Of a stretch of DNA of 64,000 nt, positions 54,827 to 63,771 are shown one piece after another. Source of the DNA: Pseudomonas botevensis (GTDB lineage Bacteria > Pseudomonadota > Gammaproteobacteria > Pseudomonadales > Pseudomonadaceae). The position numbers and the translations under genes are program-made. Within the stretch, counting starts at the first letter, position 1, and each line of letters opens with the position of its first letter. Location: the NCBI RefSeq assembly GCF_019145475.1, contig NZ_JAHTKI010000001.1:186001-250000 (forward strand). Reading direction: 5' to 3'. Under the pieces are notes generated by a model. That model did no database searches and had not been told where the DNA came from. It worked only from the letters and a program-made list of their open reading frames with translations.

Positions 54827-55210
54827 ATGACTCAAATGACTGTTTCCCTCAAAGCCCTGTTGCTTGCTGCTGCCGTTGCTCTGCCGGGCATGGCGTTCGC
54901 CGCCGAACCGGCCATGATGAAAGACGGCATGATGGTCGATCACAAAGGCATGACCGTTTACACGTTCGACAAGGACGCTGGCGGCAAATCGATGTGCAAC
55001 GGTGACTGCGCCAAGAACTGGCCGCCGATGATGGCGCCGGCGGGTGCCAAGGCTGAAGGCAAATGGACGGTCATCAAGCGCGATGACGGCATGATGCAAT
55101 ACGCCTACGACGGCAAGCCGCTGTACACCTTCGTGAAGGATGAAAAGCCTGGAGAAATGAAGGGCGATGGCATGAAAGACGTGTGGCACGTGGTTCACGA
55201 GCACAAGTAA
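54827..55210 (+). CDS. COG4315-type exported protein with Yx(F/W)xxD repeats
   Basis: 127 residues with a signal peptide (about 1-25, ending AFA). Predicted secreted protein carrying the conserved YTFDKD (about 44-49) and YTFVKD repeats, each preceded by a glycine- or lysine-containing turn (HKGMTV, YDGKPL), and a CNGDCAKNWPP cysteine pair (about 57-67). Methionine-rich N-terminus (AMMKDGMMVDHKGM). The family is of unknown function; the Met and Cys content hints at metal or redox contact, unproved. GAAGG precedes the ATG. It is divergent from phoB. Confidence 0.82.
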   Translation: MTQMTVSLKALLLAAAVALPGMAFAAEPAMMKDGMMVDHKGMTVYTFDKDAGGKSMCNGDCAKNWPPMMAPAGAKAEGKWTVIKRDDGMMQYAYDGKPLYTFVKDEKPGEMKGDGMKDVWHVVHEHK

Positions 55211-55222
55211 CCGCGAAACCCC

Positions 55223-55250
55223 TGTGGGAGCGGGCTCGCCTGCTCCCACA
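55223..55250. terminator. REP-derived hairpin between convergent genes
   Basis: TGTGGGAGC (55223-55231) pairs with GCTCCCACA (55242-55250), loop 10 nt. Probably terminates both the COG4315-type gene and ubiA. Confidence 0.65.
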
Positions 55251-55262
55251 TTCATGGGTGGA

Positions 55263-56153
55263 TCAGCGCAGCGCGTAATCCAGGACGATGCCGACGAAGA
55301 TCGCCAATCCGGCCCAATGGTTGTGCAGGAACGCCCGGAAGCAACGCATCCGGTCCTTGTCGCGGGTGTACCAGAATTCCCAGGCGTAGCACCCGGCGGC
55401 CACCAGCAGGCTGAGGTGGAACCAGATCCCCAGTGCGAATTTCGACCCGGCCAGCAACAGGCAGCCCAGTGACAGGGCCTGCAAGGTCAGGATGATCACC
55501 CGATCCGCCTCGCCGAACAGAATCGCCGTGGACTTCACGCCGATCTTCAAGTCGTCATCGCGGTCAGTCATCGCGTAATAAGTGTCGTAACCCACCGTCC
55601 ACAGCAGGTTGGCGATGTACAGCAGCCACGCCGCCGCCGGCAGTTCACCGGTTTCGGCGGTGAACGCCATCGGCATGCCCCAGGAAAACGCTGCGCCCAG
55701 CACCACTTGCGGGTAATAGGTGTAGCGCTTCATGAACGGATAACTGAACGCCAGCGCCAGACCGCCGAGAGACAGCCAGATCGTGGCGGCATTGGTACAC
55801 AGCACCAGCAGGAAGCTCACGCCCATCAGCAGCGCAAAGAACACCAGCGCCTCTTTCGAACTTATCTTGCCGGCCGCCAACGGACGTTGCGCGGTGCGTT
55901 TGACGTGGCCGTCGACCTTGCGGTCGGCCCAGTCGTTGATCACGCAACCGCCGGCGCGGGTCAGCACCACGCCGAGGACGAAGATCACGATGTTGGCCAG
56001 CGACGGCGAGCCTTTGCCGGCAATCCACAGTGCCCACAGCGTCGGCCAGAGCAGCAGATAAATGCCGATCGGCTTGTCCATGCGGGTCAACTGGATGAAG
56101 TCCCAGGCGCGCGGGTTCAAGCGGTTCAGCGACTTGAGCAGGCTTTGATACAT
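55263..56153 (-). CDS. ubiA: 4-hydroxybenzoate polyprenyltransferase UbiA
   Basis: 296 residues, about nine helices. Membrane prenyltransferase attaching the polyprenyl chain to 4-hydroxybenzoate in ubiquinone synthesis. Two Asp-rich motifs are present: [18 protein letters not shown] (about 70-87) and [20 protein letters not shown] (about 190-209). The ATG at 56153 overlaps the ubiC stop by one base (TGATG), showing coupling. Standard length. Confidence 0.95.
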   Translation of the reverse strand: MYQSLLKSLNRLNPRAWDFIQLTRMDKPIGIYLLLWPTLWALWIAGKGSPSLANIVIFVLGVVLTRAGGCVINDWADRKVDGHVKRTAQRPLAAGKISSKEALVFFALLMGVSFLLVLCTNAATIWLSLGGLALAFSYPFMKRYTYYPQVVLGAAFSWGMPMAFTAETGELPAAAWLLYIANLLWTVGYDTYYAMTDRDDDLKIGVKSTAILFGEADRVIILTLQALSLGCLLLAGSKFALGIWFHLSLLVAAGCYAWEFWYTRDKDRMRCFRAFLHNHWAGLAIFVGIVLDYALR

Positions 56154-56716
56154 CAGCGATTCTCCGCATGGGCGCGGGCGGCGTCCCACAGGCTCGGCAG
56201 GAAGATTTCCGCCACCAGCACACTCAGCGCGCCACGGTCGAAGCGCGAACGACGGCCCCACAGTTCGGGCGCTCGGGACGTTGGCGGCAACCACGCCTCA
56301 GGGTAATGACAGACTTCGATGGCGCGACGCTGGAAGGCGTGATCGCAGAACAGCAGTTCGCCCAGCGAGCGGCTGCCCAGTTCATCCATGTGCAAGCCGT
56401 CGCCCTGCAAGGCACTGCGCGACGCCACGCTGCGGGCAAACACCCAGGCCTCGCCGTGCCCGTGCAGATACACCTCGCGCACCCAGCCCTCGCTGTCTTC
56501 GGCCAGGTCCAGCGCCGCGCATTCGTCGGCACGCAACGCCTGCCAGCCTTCGAACAGTGGCGTGATGCTGAAGCCGTCATTCGACAGGCGGGTCAGGCGG
56601 CGGGTCAGGGAACCTTCATCGAACAGCCAGCCCAGCGTGGACGGGTCGGGGAGGGGCGTCAGGCTGTCCTGGGTCAGCCACAGCGGCGCCGGGAACGAGG
56701 AGTTTGAATGTTGCAC
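56153..56716 (-). CDS. ubiC: Chorismate lyase UbiC
   Basis: 187 residues. Converts chorismate to 4-hydroxybenzoate and pyruvate, providing the substrate of UbiA encoded next to it. Features: [20 protein letters not shown] (about 25-44), [17 protein letters not shown] (about 82-98; active-site Arg) and LGELLFCD (near 118). Start is GTG 56716 (MQHSNSSF); no ATG is well placed, and the ribosome site is weak. Confidence 0.93.
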   Translation of the reverse strand: MQHSNSSFPAPLWLTQDSLTPLPDPSTLGWLFDEGSLTRRLTRLSNDGFSITPLFEGWQALRADECAALDLAEDSEGWVREVYLHGHGEAWVFARSVASRSALQGDGLHMDELGSRSLGELLFCDHAFQRRAIEVCHYPEAWLPPTSRAPELWGRRSRFDRGALSVLVAEIFLPSLWDAARAHAENR

Positions 56717-56916
56717 AATGAGTCAGTATTGGCCGCAAATGAGGTGGCGAGCTTACCATGGCGGCCCGCGATATTGATTGACCCGGATGCCTGCATGCCG
56801 AACAGGCTTGCATCCGGGCGACGCGGTCAGTACAAAAACGCCTGAGCCGGATGGCAGCGCATCACCATCGACCGTCCGCGCCGGCAAAAAAGCCTGAATC
56901 CTGAGGAAGTACCTGA

Positions 56917-57084
56917 ATGAAGAAGTGGCAATGTGTGGTCTGCGGCCTGATCTACAACGAAGCCGACGGCTGGCCGGATGACGGCATTGCGCCGGGCACC
57001 GCATGGCAGGACGTGCCGGAAGACTGGCTGTGCCCCGACTGTGGCGTCGGCAAAATGGACTTCGAAATGATCGAAATCAACTGA
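56917..57084 (+). CDS. Rubredoxin
   Basis: 55 residues, [20 protein letters not shown] at the start. The Fe(Cys)4 ligands are in CVVCG (residues 6-10) and CPDCG (39-43), the standard rubredoxin spacing. Small electron carrier, here paired with its own reductase 21 bp downstream. GAGGAAG precedes the ATG. In Pseudomonas rubredoxin serves alkane hydroxylases and oxidative-stress handling. It is too short to be found with a 60-codon cutoff. Confidence 0.95.
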   Translation: MKKWQCVVCGLIYNEADGWPDDGIAPGTAWQDVPEDWLCPDCGVGKMDFEMIEIN

Positions 57085-57105
57085 AAAAAAACTGAGGAGT
57101 AGGGC

Positions 57106-58254
57106 ATGAGCGCACCTGTCGTAATCGTTGGCACCGGGCTTGCGGGTTACAACCTGGCCCGGGAGTTTCGCAAACTCGATGGCGAAACCCCGCTGCTGCT
57201 GATTACCGCCGATGACGGACGCTCCTACTCCAAGCCGATGCTCTCCACCGGTTTCGGCAAGAACAAGGACGCCGACGGCCTGAGCATGGCCGAACCGGGC
57301 GCCATGGCCGAACAGTTGAAGGCCGAGGTGCGTACTCACACTCGCATCAGCGGCATCGATCCGGGCCACAAACGCCTGTGGATCGGCGAGGAAGCGGTGA
57401 GCTACCGCGACCTGATCCTCGCCTGGGGCGCGGAAACCGTGCGTGTGCCGATCGAAGGTGATGCGGCGCAGCTGGTATTCCCGATCAATGATCTTGAAGA
57501 CTATGCGCGCTTTCGGGCGGCGGTGGCGGGCAAGCGCCGGGTGCTGCTGCTCGGTGCCGGTCTGATCGGCTGCGAGTTCGCCAACGACCTGATCCTGGGT
57601 GGCTACGAAGTGCAACTGGTGGCCCCGTGCGAGCAGGTGATGCCGACCCTGCTGCACCCGGCCGCTGCGGCGGCGGTGCAGGCCGGGCTGGAGAGCCTCG
57701 GAGCGCGCTTCCACCTCGGTCCGGTGCTGACGCGCCTGCAAAAAGTTTCCGATGGCCTGGAAGCGCATCTGTCCGACGGCCAGACCATCGCCTGCGATGT
57801 GGTGGTGTCGGCCATCGGCCTGCGTCCCCGGATCGATCTGGCGGCGGCTGCCGGGATTCAGGTCAATCGCGGCGTGGTCGTCGACCGGCACCTGCAAACC
57901 TCCCACGCCAACATCTACGCCCTGGGCGACTGCGCCGAGGTCGATGGGCTGAATCTGCTGTACGTGATGCCCCTCATGAGCTGTGCGAGAGCGCTGGCAC
58001 AAACCCTGGCGGGAAACCCGACCGCCGTGAATTACGGCCCGATGCCGATCACTGTGAAGACTCCGGTCTGTCCGTTGGTGGTGTCGCCGCCGCCACGGGG
58101 CGCCGAAGGCATCTGGACGGTGGAGGGGCAGGGCGCGGACATCAAGGCCCTGTGTCACGACGCCGGCGGGCAATTGCTCGGTTACGCGCTGACGGGGGCG
58201 GCGGTCATGGAAAAACTCGCTCTGAACAAGCAGCTTCCGGCCCTGCTGGCGTAA
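57106..58254 (+). CDS. Rubredoxin-NAD(+) reductase
   Basis: 382 residues, two-dinucleotide-fold FAD oxidoreductase. FAD motif [20 protein letters not shown] (about 5-24), NAD motif [17 protein letters not shown] (about 146-162) and the C-terminal FAD motif [14 protein letters not shown] (about 267-280). Passes electrons from NADH to rubredoxin encoded just upstream. GAGGAG site before the ATG. Operon with rubredoxin is clear. Confidence 0.92.
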   Translation: MSAPVVIVGTGLAGYNLAREFRKLDGETPLLLITADDGRSYSKPMLSTGFGKNKDADGLSMAEPGAMAEQLKAEVRTHTRISGIDPGHKRLWIGEEAVSYRDLILAWGAETVRVPIEGDAAQLVFPINDLEDYARFRAAVAGKRRVLLLGAGLIGCEFANDLILGGYEVQLVAPCEQVMPTLLHPAAAAAVQAGLESLGARFHLGPVLTRLQKVSDGLEAHLSDGQTIACDVVVSAIGLRPRIDLAAAAGIQVNRGVVVDRHLQTSHANIYALGDCAEVDGLNLLYVMPLMSCARALAQTLAGNPTAVNYGPMPITVKTPVCPLVVSPPPRGAEGIWTVEGQGADIKALCHDAGGQLLGYALTGAAVMEKLALNKQLPALLA

Positions 58255-58443
58255 ATACCGGTCGTTCTGTCGGAATCACCCCGCTTTTGCCCCTACAAAG
58301 GTCGCCCTGAGACTGGCGCCGCCCCGGTGGGCGTGCCATCCTCACTCCCGTCTGCCGCAGAGTAGAGCCTGCGGCGCCTTGGCGCTGTTCCAACGAGAAC
58401 AGCACGGACATAACAACAAAAAACCGTCAAAGGGGCTTCACTA

Positions 58444-58719
58444 ATGCGTAAACCAGAACTCGCCGCTGCAATCGCTGAAAAAGCGGATCTGACCAAAGAG
58501 CAGGCCAACCGCGTTCTCAATGCCGTTCTCGAAGAAATCACCGGCGCCCTGCACCGCAAGGACAGCGTCACGCTCGTCGGCTTCGGCACCTTCCTGCAAC
58601 GCCATCGCGGTGCCCGTACCGGCAAAAACCCGCAAACCGGCGAGCCGGTGAAGATCAAGGCCAGCAACACCGTTGCGTTCAAGCCAGGCAAATCGTTGAA
58701 AGACAGCGTCAACCCGTAA
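58444..58719 (+). CDS. HU-family DNA-binding protein
   Basis: 91 residues: MRKPELAAAIAEKADLTKEQ, VTLVGFGTFLQRHRGARTGK and NPQTGEPVKIKASNTVAFKP. The beta-arm with RxGRNPxTGE-like sequence (RTGKNPQTGEPV) that wraps DNA is intact. Nucleoid-associated, probably HU rather than IHF because the arm and C-terminus (FKPGKSLKDSVN) match HU. It is a second copy type common in Pseudomonas beside hupB. Own promoter upstream; strong terminator after. Confidence 0.93.
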   Translation: MRKPELAAAIAEKADLTKEQANRVLNAVLEEITGALHRKDSVTLVGFGTFLQRHRGARTGKNPQTGEPVKIKASNTVAFKPGKSLKDSVNP

Positions 58720-58759
58720 TTACGGCGCACTCCCTGAATAACGGGGAAAACCGTAATTA

Positions 58760-58798
58760 AAAAATGGGCATGCCGACTGCGTCGGATGCCCATTTTTT
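58760..58798. terminator. Bidirectional terminator after the HU gene
   Basis: AAAAATGGGCAT (58760-58771) pairs with ATGCCCATTTTT (58786-58797), with an inner CCGAC / GTCGG helix. A and T runs on both sides let it serve the HU gene and the convergent lipid operon. Confidence 0.9.
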
Positions 58799-58820
58799 GT
58801 GCCTGTCGCAATTGTCTGGA

Positions 58821-59765
58821 TCAGGCCGAGAAGAAGTACCGGGTCAGGTGGAAGAAAATCGGCGCGGCGAAACAAATCGAATCCATCCGGTCGAGCATGC
58901 CGCCGTGGCCCTTGATCATCGTGCCCCAGTCCTTGGCGCTCAGGCTGCGCTTGATGGCGGACATCACCAGTCCGCCAAGGAAACCCATCACCACGATGAC
59001 CAGCGACATCAGCAGCGACTCCCAGAAGCTGAAGGGGGTCATCCAGAACATGCAGCCACCGATCAGCGTGGCCGACAGGCCGCCACCGACCAATCCTTCC
59101 ACGGTTTTCGACGGGCTCACCAACGGCGCGACCTTGCGTTTGCCGAACAGCTTGCCGAACACGTACTGCAGCACGTCGCTCATCTGCACCACGAATACCA
59201 GATAGAACAGCAGCAAAGCGTTCTGTCCGTGGAAGCCTTGCAGGTCCAGCAACAGCAGCGCGGGTGCGTGGCTGATGCAGTAGATGCAGATCATCACGCC
59301 CCACTGGATCTTCGCCGTGCGCTCCAGGAAACCCTCGGTGTCCTGGCTCAGGACGGCGATCGCCGGCAGCAGCAGGAAGGCATACACCGGCACCAGCAAG
59401 GTGAACATCGAATACCAGTGCGTGCCGATCAGGAGGTATTGCAGCGGGATCAGGATGAAAAACGCTGAGAACAGCGCATTGTGGTCGCCGCGCGCGGTGG
59501 GCGTCAGGGTGATGAACTCGCGCAGTGCGAACAGGGAAATGAAACCGAACAGCACCACCGTGGCGTTGGGGCCGAGCAGCCACGACACGAAGAAAATGAT
59601 CACCATCCCCCACCAGGCGTTCACCCGCTGGTTGAGGTTTTCGATGGTCGCGATCGAACTTTCGGATTTGGCCCGTCGGGCGAGGATGCGACCGCTCAGC
59701 GAAGCCACCGCCAACAGGCAGGCGATTGCCGCGAAGAACCAGAGGAACTTGGTTTCCAGACTCAT
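58821..59765 (-). CDS. CdsA-like phosphatidate cytidylyltransferase
   Basis: 314 residues, about eight helices. CdsA signature in the C-terminal third: LVSPSKTVEGLVGGGLSATL (about 219-238) and SAIKRSLSAKDWGTMIKGHGGMLDRMDS (about 265-292), the S-x27-P-like region with KD and GHGGxLDR. Makes CDP-diacylglycerol or a related CDP-lipid. It is the third gene of an operon, 4 nt overlapping the acyltransferase, and is longer than housekeeping CdsA (about 270). Resembles E. coli YnbB in context. Confidence 0.85.
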   Translation of the reverse strand: MSLETKFLWFFAAIACLLAVASLSGRILARRAKSESSIATIENLNQRVNAWWGMVIIFFVSWLLGPNATVVLFGFISLFALREFITLTPTARGDHNALFSAFFILIPLQYLLIGTHWYSMFTLLVPVYAFLLLPAIAVLSQDTEGFLERTAKIQWGVMICIYCISHAPALLLLDLQGFHGQNALLLFYLVFVVQMSDVLQYVFGKLFGKRKVAPLVSPSKTVEGLVGGGLSATLIGGCMFWMTPFSFWESLLMSLVIVVMGFLGGLVMSAIKRSLSAKDWGTMIKGHGGMLDRMDSICFAAPIFFHLTRYFFSA

Positions 59766-60361
59766 TTCGACAACCTCACGATGGCTTCACGCGCGCGCTC
59801 CAGGAACGCCTCTTTCTCTTCGCCGGCCATGCGTGGCAGCGGGTCGCCGATGCGGATCGTGCAGATGATCGGCAGCGGTACGTGTTTGCCCTTGGGCATC
59901 GAGCGATGCAGGTTTTCCAGGTAGATCGGCACCAGATCGACCTCGGGAAAGGTCTCGGCCAGACGGAAGATTCCGGATTTGAACGCCCCCGGCAGCGGCT
60001 GGGTAGAGCGGGTGCCCTCGGGGAAAATGATGATCGAGTGACCGGCGCGCACCACCTCGAAGATCGGCTCCAGCACGTTGGTGCCCGGTGCCGGGTTGCG
60101 CTCGATCAGTACCGCGTTCAAGCCTTTCTGGGAGATGTACGACAGAAAGCGGTTCTTGCCCCAATAGTCGGCGGCAGCCACCGGTTTCACGTTCAGCCGA
60201 GCCTCCGGCGGCAACGCGGCGATGATCGCGAGGGTGTCCATGTGGCTGGTGTGGTTGGCGTAGTAGATGCGCTGGCGTGTGAGGTCCGGCGGGCTTTCCC
60301 AGCGCGCGGTCACACCGATCAAGAAGCGCAGCACTGAAATCAGCGCATTACTGATCCACAT
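59762..60361 (-). CDS. PlsC-type lysophospholipid acyltransferase
   Basis: 199 residues. The glycerolipid acyltransferase motifs are intact: YYANHTSHMDTL (block I, NHxxxxD; about 33-44), IFPEGTRS (block III; about 112-119) and LVPIYLEN (block IV). Transfers an acyl chain to a lyso-lipid acceptor. I place the start at 60361 (MWISNAL) because AAGGGG is well spaced for it; an ATG two codons upstream has the site too close. Overlaps the gene before and the gene after it, middle of the operon. Confidence 0.87.
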   Translation of the reverse strand: MWISNALISVLRFLIGVTARWESPPDLTRQRIYYANHTSHMDTLAIIAALPPEARLNVKPVAAADYWGKNRFLSYISQKGLNAVLIERNPAPGTNVLEPIFEVVRAGHSIIIFPEGTRSTQPLPGAFKSGIFRLAETFPEVDLVPIYLENLHRSMPKGKHVPLPIICTIRIGDPLPRMAGEEKEAFLERAREAIVRLSK

Positions 60362-60986
60362 GGGCATTCCCCTTGAGTTGGCTGGAGATCGCCAGCGTAC
60401 GGGTGATGCAGGTCGCGACCGAGCCGATGGCGATGATCGTCAGCGCGATCAACAAGACGTAGTGCGTGTCGTAAACCCGTGTCTCGACCATGTTCAACAG
60501 CAGACCCACGGTCATCACCGCCATTCGATGCTGCTTGGCCATTGGCCCCATGAAATTCTGCTTGAGCCCGAGAGAGCCGCCGAATACCCGGATGTAGGCC
60601 GTCAGCGCGGCGACCAGCGCGGCGAACCAGCCGAGGTCGGACTGGCCGATGGCATAACCCAGCCCGACGATCAGCAGGCTGTCCGCCACCCGGTCCGGAA
60701 ACTCGTTGTACAGGCTGCCAACGGCCGATTGCTTGCCGCCCTCGATGGCCACCATCCCGTCGAACAGGTTGCACAGCAAGCGCAGTTGAATGCCGATGAT
60801 GCAAAGGATCGAGCCGGTCACGCCGTTATCGATGTTCAGCGTCAGCGCGCCGAACAGCGCGAAGAGCATGCTGACGACGGAAATCTGGTTGGGGGAAATA
60901 TCGCGTTTCACCAGCGTCTCGGTGAAACGTTTCGCCCAGCCCGCTGAACGGGTCTTGATTGGCCTTCTGTTTTCATCCATTTGCAA
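60348..60986 (-). CDS. CDP-alcohol phosphatidyltransferase-like protein (YnbA-like)
   Basis: 212 residues with about six helices. The CDP-alcohol transferase motif is present but altered: NLFDGMVAIEGGKQSAVG then SLYNEFPDRVAD. Compared with the canonical DxxDGxxAR...GxxxDxxxD, the first Asp is Asn, the Arg after Ala is Ile, and four residues are added before the third Asp. E. coli YnbA shows the same first Asn as I recall it. It heads a three-gene operon with an acyltransferase and a CdsA-like protein, so it probably makes an uncommon phospholipid head group. Substrate unknown. Confidence 0.8.
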   Translation of the reverse strand: MQMDENRRPIKTRSAGWAKRFTETLVKRDISPNQISVVSMLFALFGALTLNIDNGVTGSILCIIGIQLRLLCNLFDGMVAIEGGKQSAVGSLYNEFPDRVADSLLIVGLGYAIGQSDLGWFAALVAALTAYIRVFGGSLGLKQNFMGPMAKQHRMAVMTVGLLLNMVETRVYDTHYVLLIALTIIAIGSVATCITRTLAISSQLKGNAHVDQ

Positions 60987-61647
60987 TGTCCATATTCAAT
61001 GATGGGCGCTCGTCACTTGACGTCGCCGGACGACAATATAATGACTTTTTGCGCGGACGACGCAGGTGGCTTGGGAAACAAATTGATGTAAGAACATTCC
61101 TCGGTATTTGTCAGAGAAAATCTCGATAAGATTTCCGCATGATCAAGGCAAATCGGCGTTTATTGTCGCGTTATGAAGTTTTGCTGTTTTAAGTGACATC
61201 AAACTGATGGCACTTTTAGTTCCGGCTGATGTCGTTCCAAATTCGTCGATAGATAAGCGCCTTCTTTCGGAAGATTCCTACTTCTATTTCTTTCAAGAGT
61301 TGGCATGCTTTGCGACAGGTTTTGGCACGAACGTTCGAAGTGTATTGGGGGTGAACGGTGGGGCGCTCTACGTCAATGGTTGCAGAGGATTTCGGGGAAT
61401 GGAGGGGATATAAGTCGCTCTCGGGGAATCCCCTGCGATATATAGGGCGATCTCCTACAGCTGACGTTGAACACTTCGTCTTGTTGTTTAATCAGATGCT
61501 TGCTAGTGGCCATCATACTGATTACGATGCGCGCTCTTGATAGAGCACAAAACTCAAACGGATGAGTCGCTTCACCGCTCTTCGATACTGTCCGCGCCGT
61601 TGCAACTCCAATAGGCGCCCGACCGTTATCCAAATAAAAGGCCATGG
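60987..61647. other. AT-richer spacer and type VI leader
   Basis: 661 bp between the divergent lipid operon and tssA. Short open frames (61207-61413 and 61358-61540) have no ribosome sites or recognisable sequence. Contains TTGGCACG (61322-61329), a perfect -24 element for sigma-54, but the -12 part reads TTCGA instead of TTGCA. Several GGA motifs (about 61385, 61397, 61403 and 61561) precede tssA. Confidence 0.5.
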
Positions 61648-61650
61648 ATG
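61643..61650 (+). promoter_or_regulatory. RsmA/RsmE-like binding site at the tssA start
   Basis: CATGGATG matches the CANGGAYG consensus exactly and covers the tssA initiation codon (61648). AACGGATG at 61557-61564 is a one-mismatch second site. Binding would block ribosome entry. Confidence 0.55.
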
Positions 61651-63207
61651 TCCTACTCAAGCAAACTTTCCGCCCATTACCTCGAACTCGCAAAAGTCTC
61701 TGTTTCCAAAGAGAATTTCGCGGGCGAAGACGTTCGTTTTTCGAGCGAATTCGAGGCCCTGGAAAGCGAGCTGGCCAAAGCCTCGTCGATGCACGAAAGC
61801 GGCCAGATCGACTGGCTGAAAATTCGCGAAAACAGCGAATCCCTGCTGCGTACCCAATCCAAGGATCTGCGTGTCGGCGCCTGGCTGACCTGGGCGTTGT
61901 ACCAGCGTGAATCCTTCCCCGGCCTGCTGGCCGGCCTTGGTTTTCTGCACCACCTGTCGGAAAACAACTGGGCCGACGTTCACCCGCTCAAACCCCGCAC
62001 CCGGGCCGCCGCCGTTGGCTGGCTGGTGCCGAAGCTCGAGCAGGTCATCACCGAAAACGTTGCGATCAAGGAACAGCTGCCGATGTTCCGGCAACTGTCC
62101 GAGCATCTGGAAGGCCTCGACGCCGCCTGCTCCCAACACCTGGGCGATGAGGCGCCGCTGCTGCTGCCGATCTCCCGCCGCCTGAAAACCATGATCCAGC
62201 GTGCCGCCGACAATCAGCCGGCGCCCGGTGTCGTGGGCGCGGCGGTGGCGCAGGTCAAGCAGGCCGCGACCCAGTTGCTCACCCCCGGCGCGCCGATCGA
62301 CAACGAGAAAGACGCGTACAAGGCATTGCGCGCCCAGCAGGAAAGCGCCCGGCCGCTGTGCGCCTGGTGGCTCAAGCAGAAGGCCACCGACCTGCGCGCA
62401 TTGCGTCTGAACCGCACCCTGCTCTGGCTGCCGATCGACGTGGTGCCGGAGCGCAACGCCGAGCAGATCACCGTGCTGCGTGGCCTGCCGATCGAGAAAC
62501 TCAAGCTCTACCAGGACCGCTTCGACCAGGGCAAATACGCCGACCTGCTGGTGGAACTGGAGGCGAGCCTGGCGAAGGCACCGTTCTGGTTCGATGGCCA
62601 AAGGATGGTCTGGGAATGCCTCCAGAACCTCAACGCCGAGATGGCTATGCGCGAAGTGGAAATCCACTTCGCGCTTTTGGTTCAGCGCCTGCCAGGTATC
62701 GCCGAGTTGCGCTTTCATGACGGCGCGCCGTTCGCCGATCCGGCTACCCGGGCGTGGATCGCCGCCAACGTCATGCCGCACCTGCAAAGCGCCAGCGCGC
62801 CGCGCAAAGTCGAGGTCGATGTTGCGACCCAGCCCGCGTGGGAAAAGGCCCTCGAAGACGTCATGCCGATCCTGCGCAAGGAAGGTCTCAAGACGGCCGT
62901 GCAGACTCTCAAGCAGGGTCTGCAGTCCGCCCATGGCGGGCGCGAGCGCTTCTTCTGGCAGTTCGCCCTCGCGCGGCTGTGCTTCATGGCCAAGAAGTAC
63001 GAACTGGCCAAGAACCAGCTCGAAACCCTCGATCAGACATTACAGGACTCAGGCCTGCACGCCTGGGAGCCCGATCTTGCATTGGAAGTGCTGCACCTGC
63101 TGCACAGTTGCTGCGAGTTGTTGCCGCAGAACCATGCAGTGCGTGAACGCAAGGAAGAGATTTATCGCAGGCTGTGCCACCTCGACCTCGAAGTGGTACT
63201 CGAATAG
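61648..63207 (+). CDS. tssA: Type VI secretion protein TssA
   Basis: 519 residues. N-terminal ImpA_N domain (about 10-200; GEDVRFSSEFEALESELAKA and QIDWLKIRENSESLLRTQSK are typical) and a C-terminal VasJ/TssA-type region (about 300-519; RFFWQFALARLCFMAKKYEL). TssA caps the growing sheath and coordinates tube-sheath assembly at the baseplate. ATG 61648 follows AAAAGG. First gene of a T6SS operon with tssB 32 bp on; start region overlaps an Rsm-like site. Confidence 0.92.
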   Translation: MSYSSKLSAHYLELAKVSVSKENFAGEDVRFSSEFEALESELAKASSMHESGQIDWLKIRENSESLLRTQSKDLRVGAWLTWALYQRESFPGLLAGLGFLHHLSENNWADVHPLKPRTRAAAVGWLVPKLEQVITENVAIKEQLPMFRQLSEHLEGLDAACSQHLGDEAPLLLPISRRLKTMIQRAADNQPAPGVVGAAVAQVKQAATQLLTPGAPIDNEKDAYKALRAQQESARPLCAWWLKQKATDLRALRLNRTLLWLPIDVVPERNAEQITVLRGLPIEKLKLYQDRFDQGKYADLLVELEASLAKAPFWFDGQRMVWECLQNLNAEMAMREVEIHFALLVQRLPGIAELRFHDGAPFADPATRAWIAANVMPHLQSASAPRKVEVDVATQPAWEKALEDVMPILRKEGLKTAVQTLKQGLQSAHGGRERFFWQFALARLCFMAKKYELAKNQLETLDQTLQDSGLHAWEPDLALEVLHLLHSCCELLPQNHAVRERKEEIYRRLCHLDLEVVLE

Positions 63208-63239
63208 GCCCCAGGGCCACAACCGCAAGGAGAAAAGCC

Positions 63240-63743
63240 ATGGCCAAAGAAGGCTCGGTCGCCCCCAAGGAACGCATCAACGTCACCTTCAAACCCGCTA
63301 CCGGCGGTGCTCAGGAAGAGATTGAACTGCCGCTGAAACTGCTGGCAATCGGTGACTACACCCACCGCAAGGACGATCGCAAGATCGAGGATCGCAAGCC
63401 GATCAGCATCGACAAGATGACCTTCGACGAAGTGCTCTCCAAGCAAGAGCTGAGCCTGACGCTGAGCGTGCCGAACCGTCTGCAGGAAGATGGCGAGGCC
63501 GACGAGCTGGCTGTGCAACTGCGCGTCAACTCGATGAAGGACTTCAACCCGGCCAGCCTGGTCGAGCAAGTGCCTGAGCTGAAGAAACTGATGGAACTGC
63601 GCGACGCGCTGGTGGCCCTCAAAGGCCCGCTGGGTAACGCCCCTGCGTTCCGTAAAGCCATCGAAGGCGTGCTCGCCGACGATGAATCCCGTGGTCGCGT
63701 ACTCGGTGAGCTGGGCCTGAACGCCGCAGCCCCGGACGCCTGA
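63240..63743 (+). CDS. tssB: Type VI secretion sheath subunit TssB
   Basis: 167 residues, VipA/TssB family: MAKEGSVAPKERINVTFKPA, ELPLKLLAIGDYTHRKDDRKIEDRKPI (about 27-54) and MKDFNPASLVEQVPELKKLM. Forms the contractile sheath with TssC. AAGGAGAAAAGCC precedes the ATG at 63240. Standard length. Confidence 0.95.
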   Translation: MAKEGSVAPKERINVTFKPATGGAQEEIELPLKLLAIGDYTHRKDDRKIEDRKPISIDKMTFDEVLSKQELSLTLSVPNRLQEDGEADELAVQLRVNSMKDFNPASLVEQVPELKKLMELRDALVALKGPLGNAPAFRKAIEGVLADDESRGRVLGELGLNAAAPDA

Positions 63744-63771
63744 GACTAGAGCAGCCAAGGAAGCCAACACA

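Noticed and set aside
61300..61318. TTGGCATGCTTTGCGA as a sigma-54 promoter
   Set aside because: Distance between GG and GC is two bases too short for sigma-54.
61207..61413. A 68-codon frame in the T6SS leader
   Set aside because: No ribosome site, no family resemblance and overlaps another random frame; kept as spacer.
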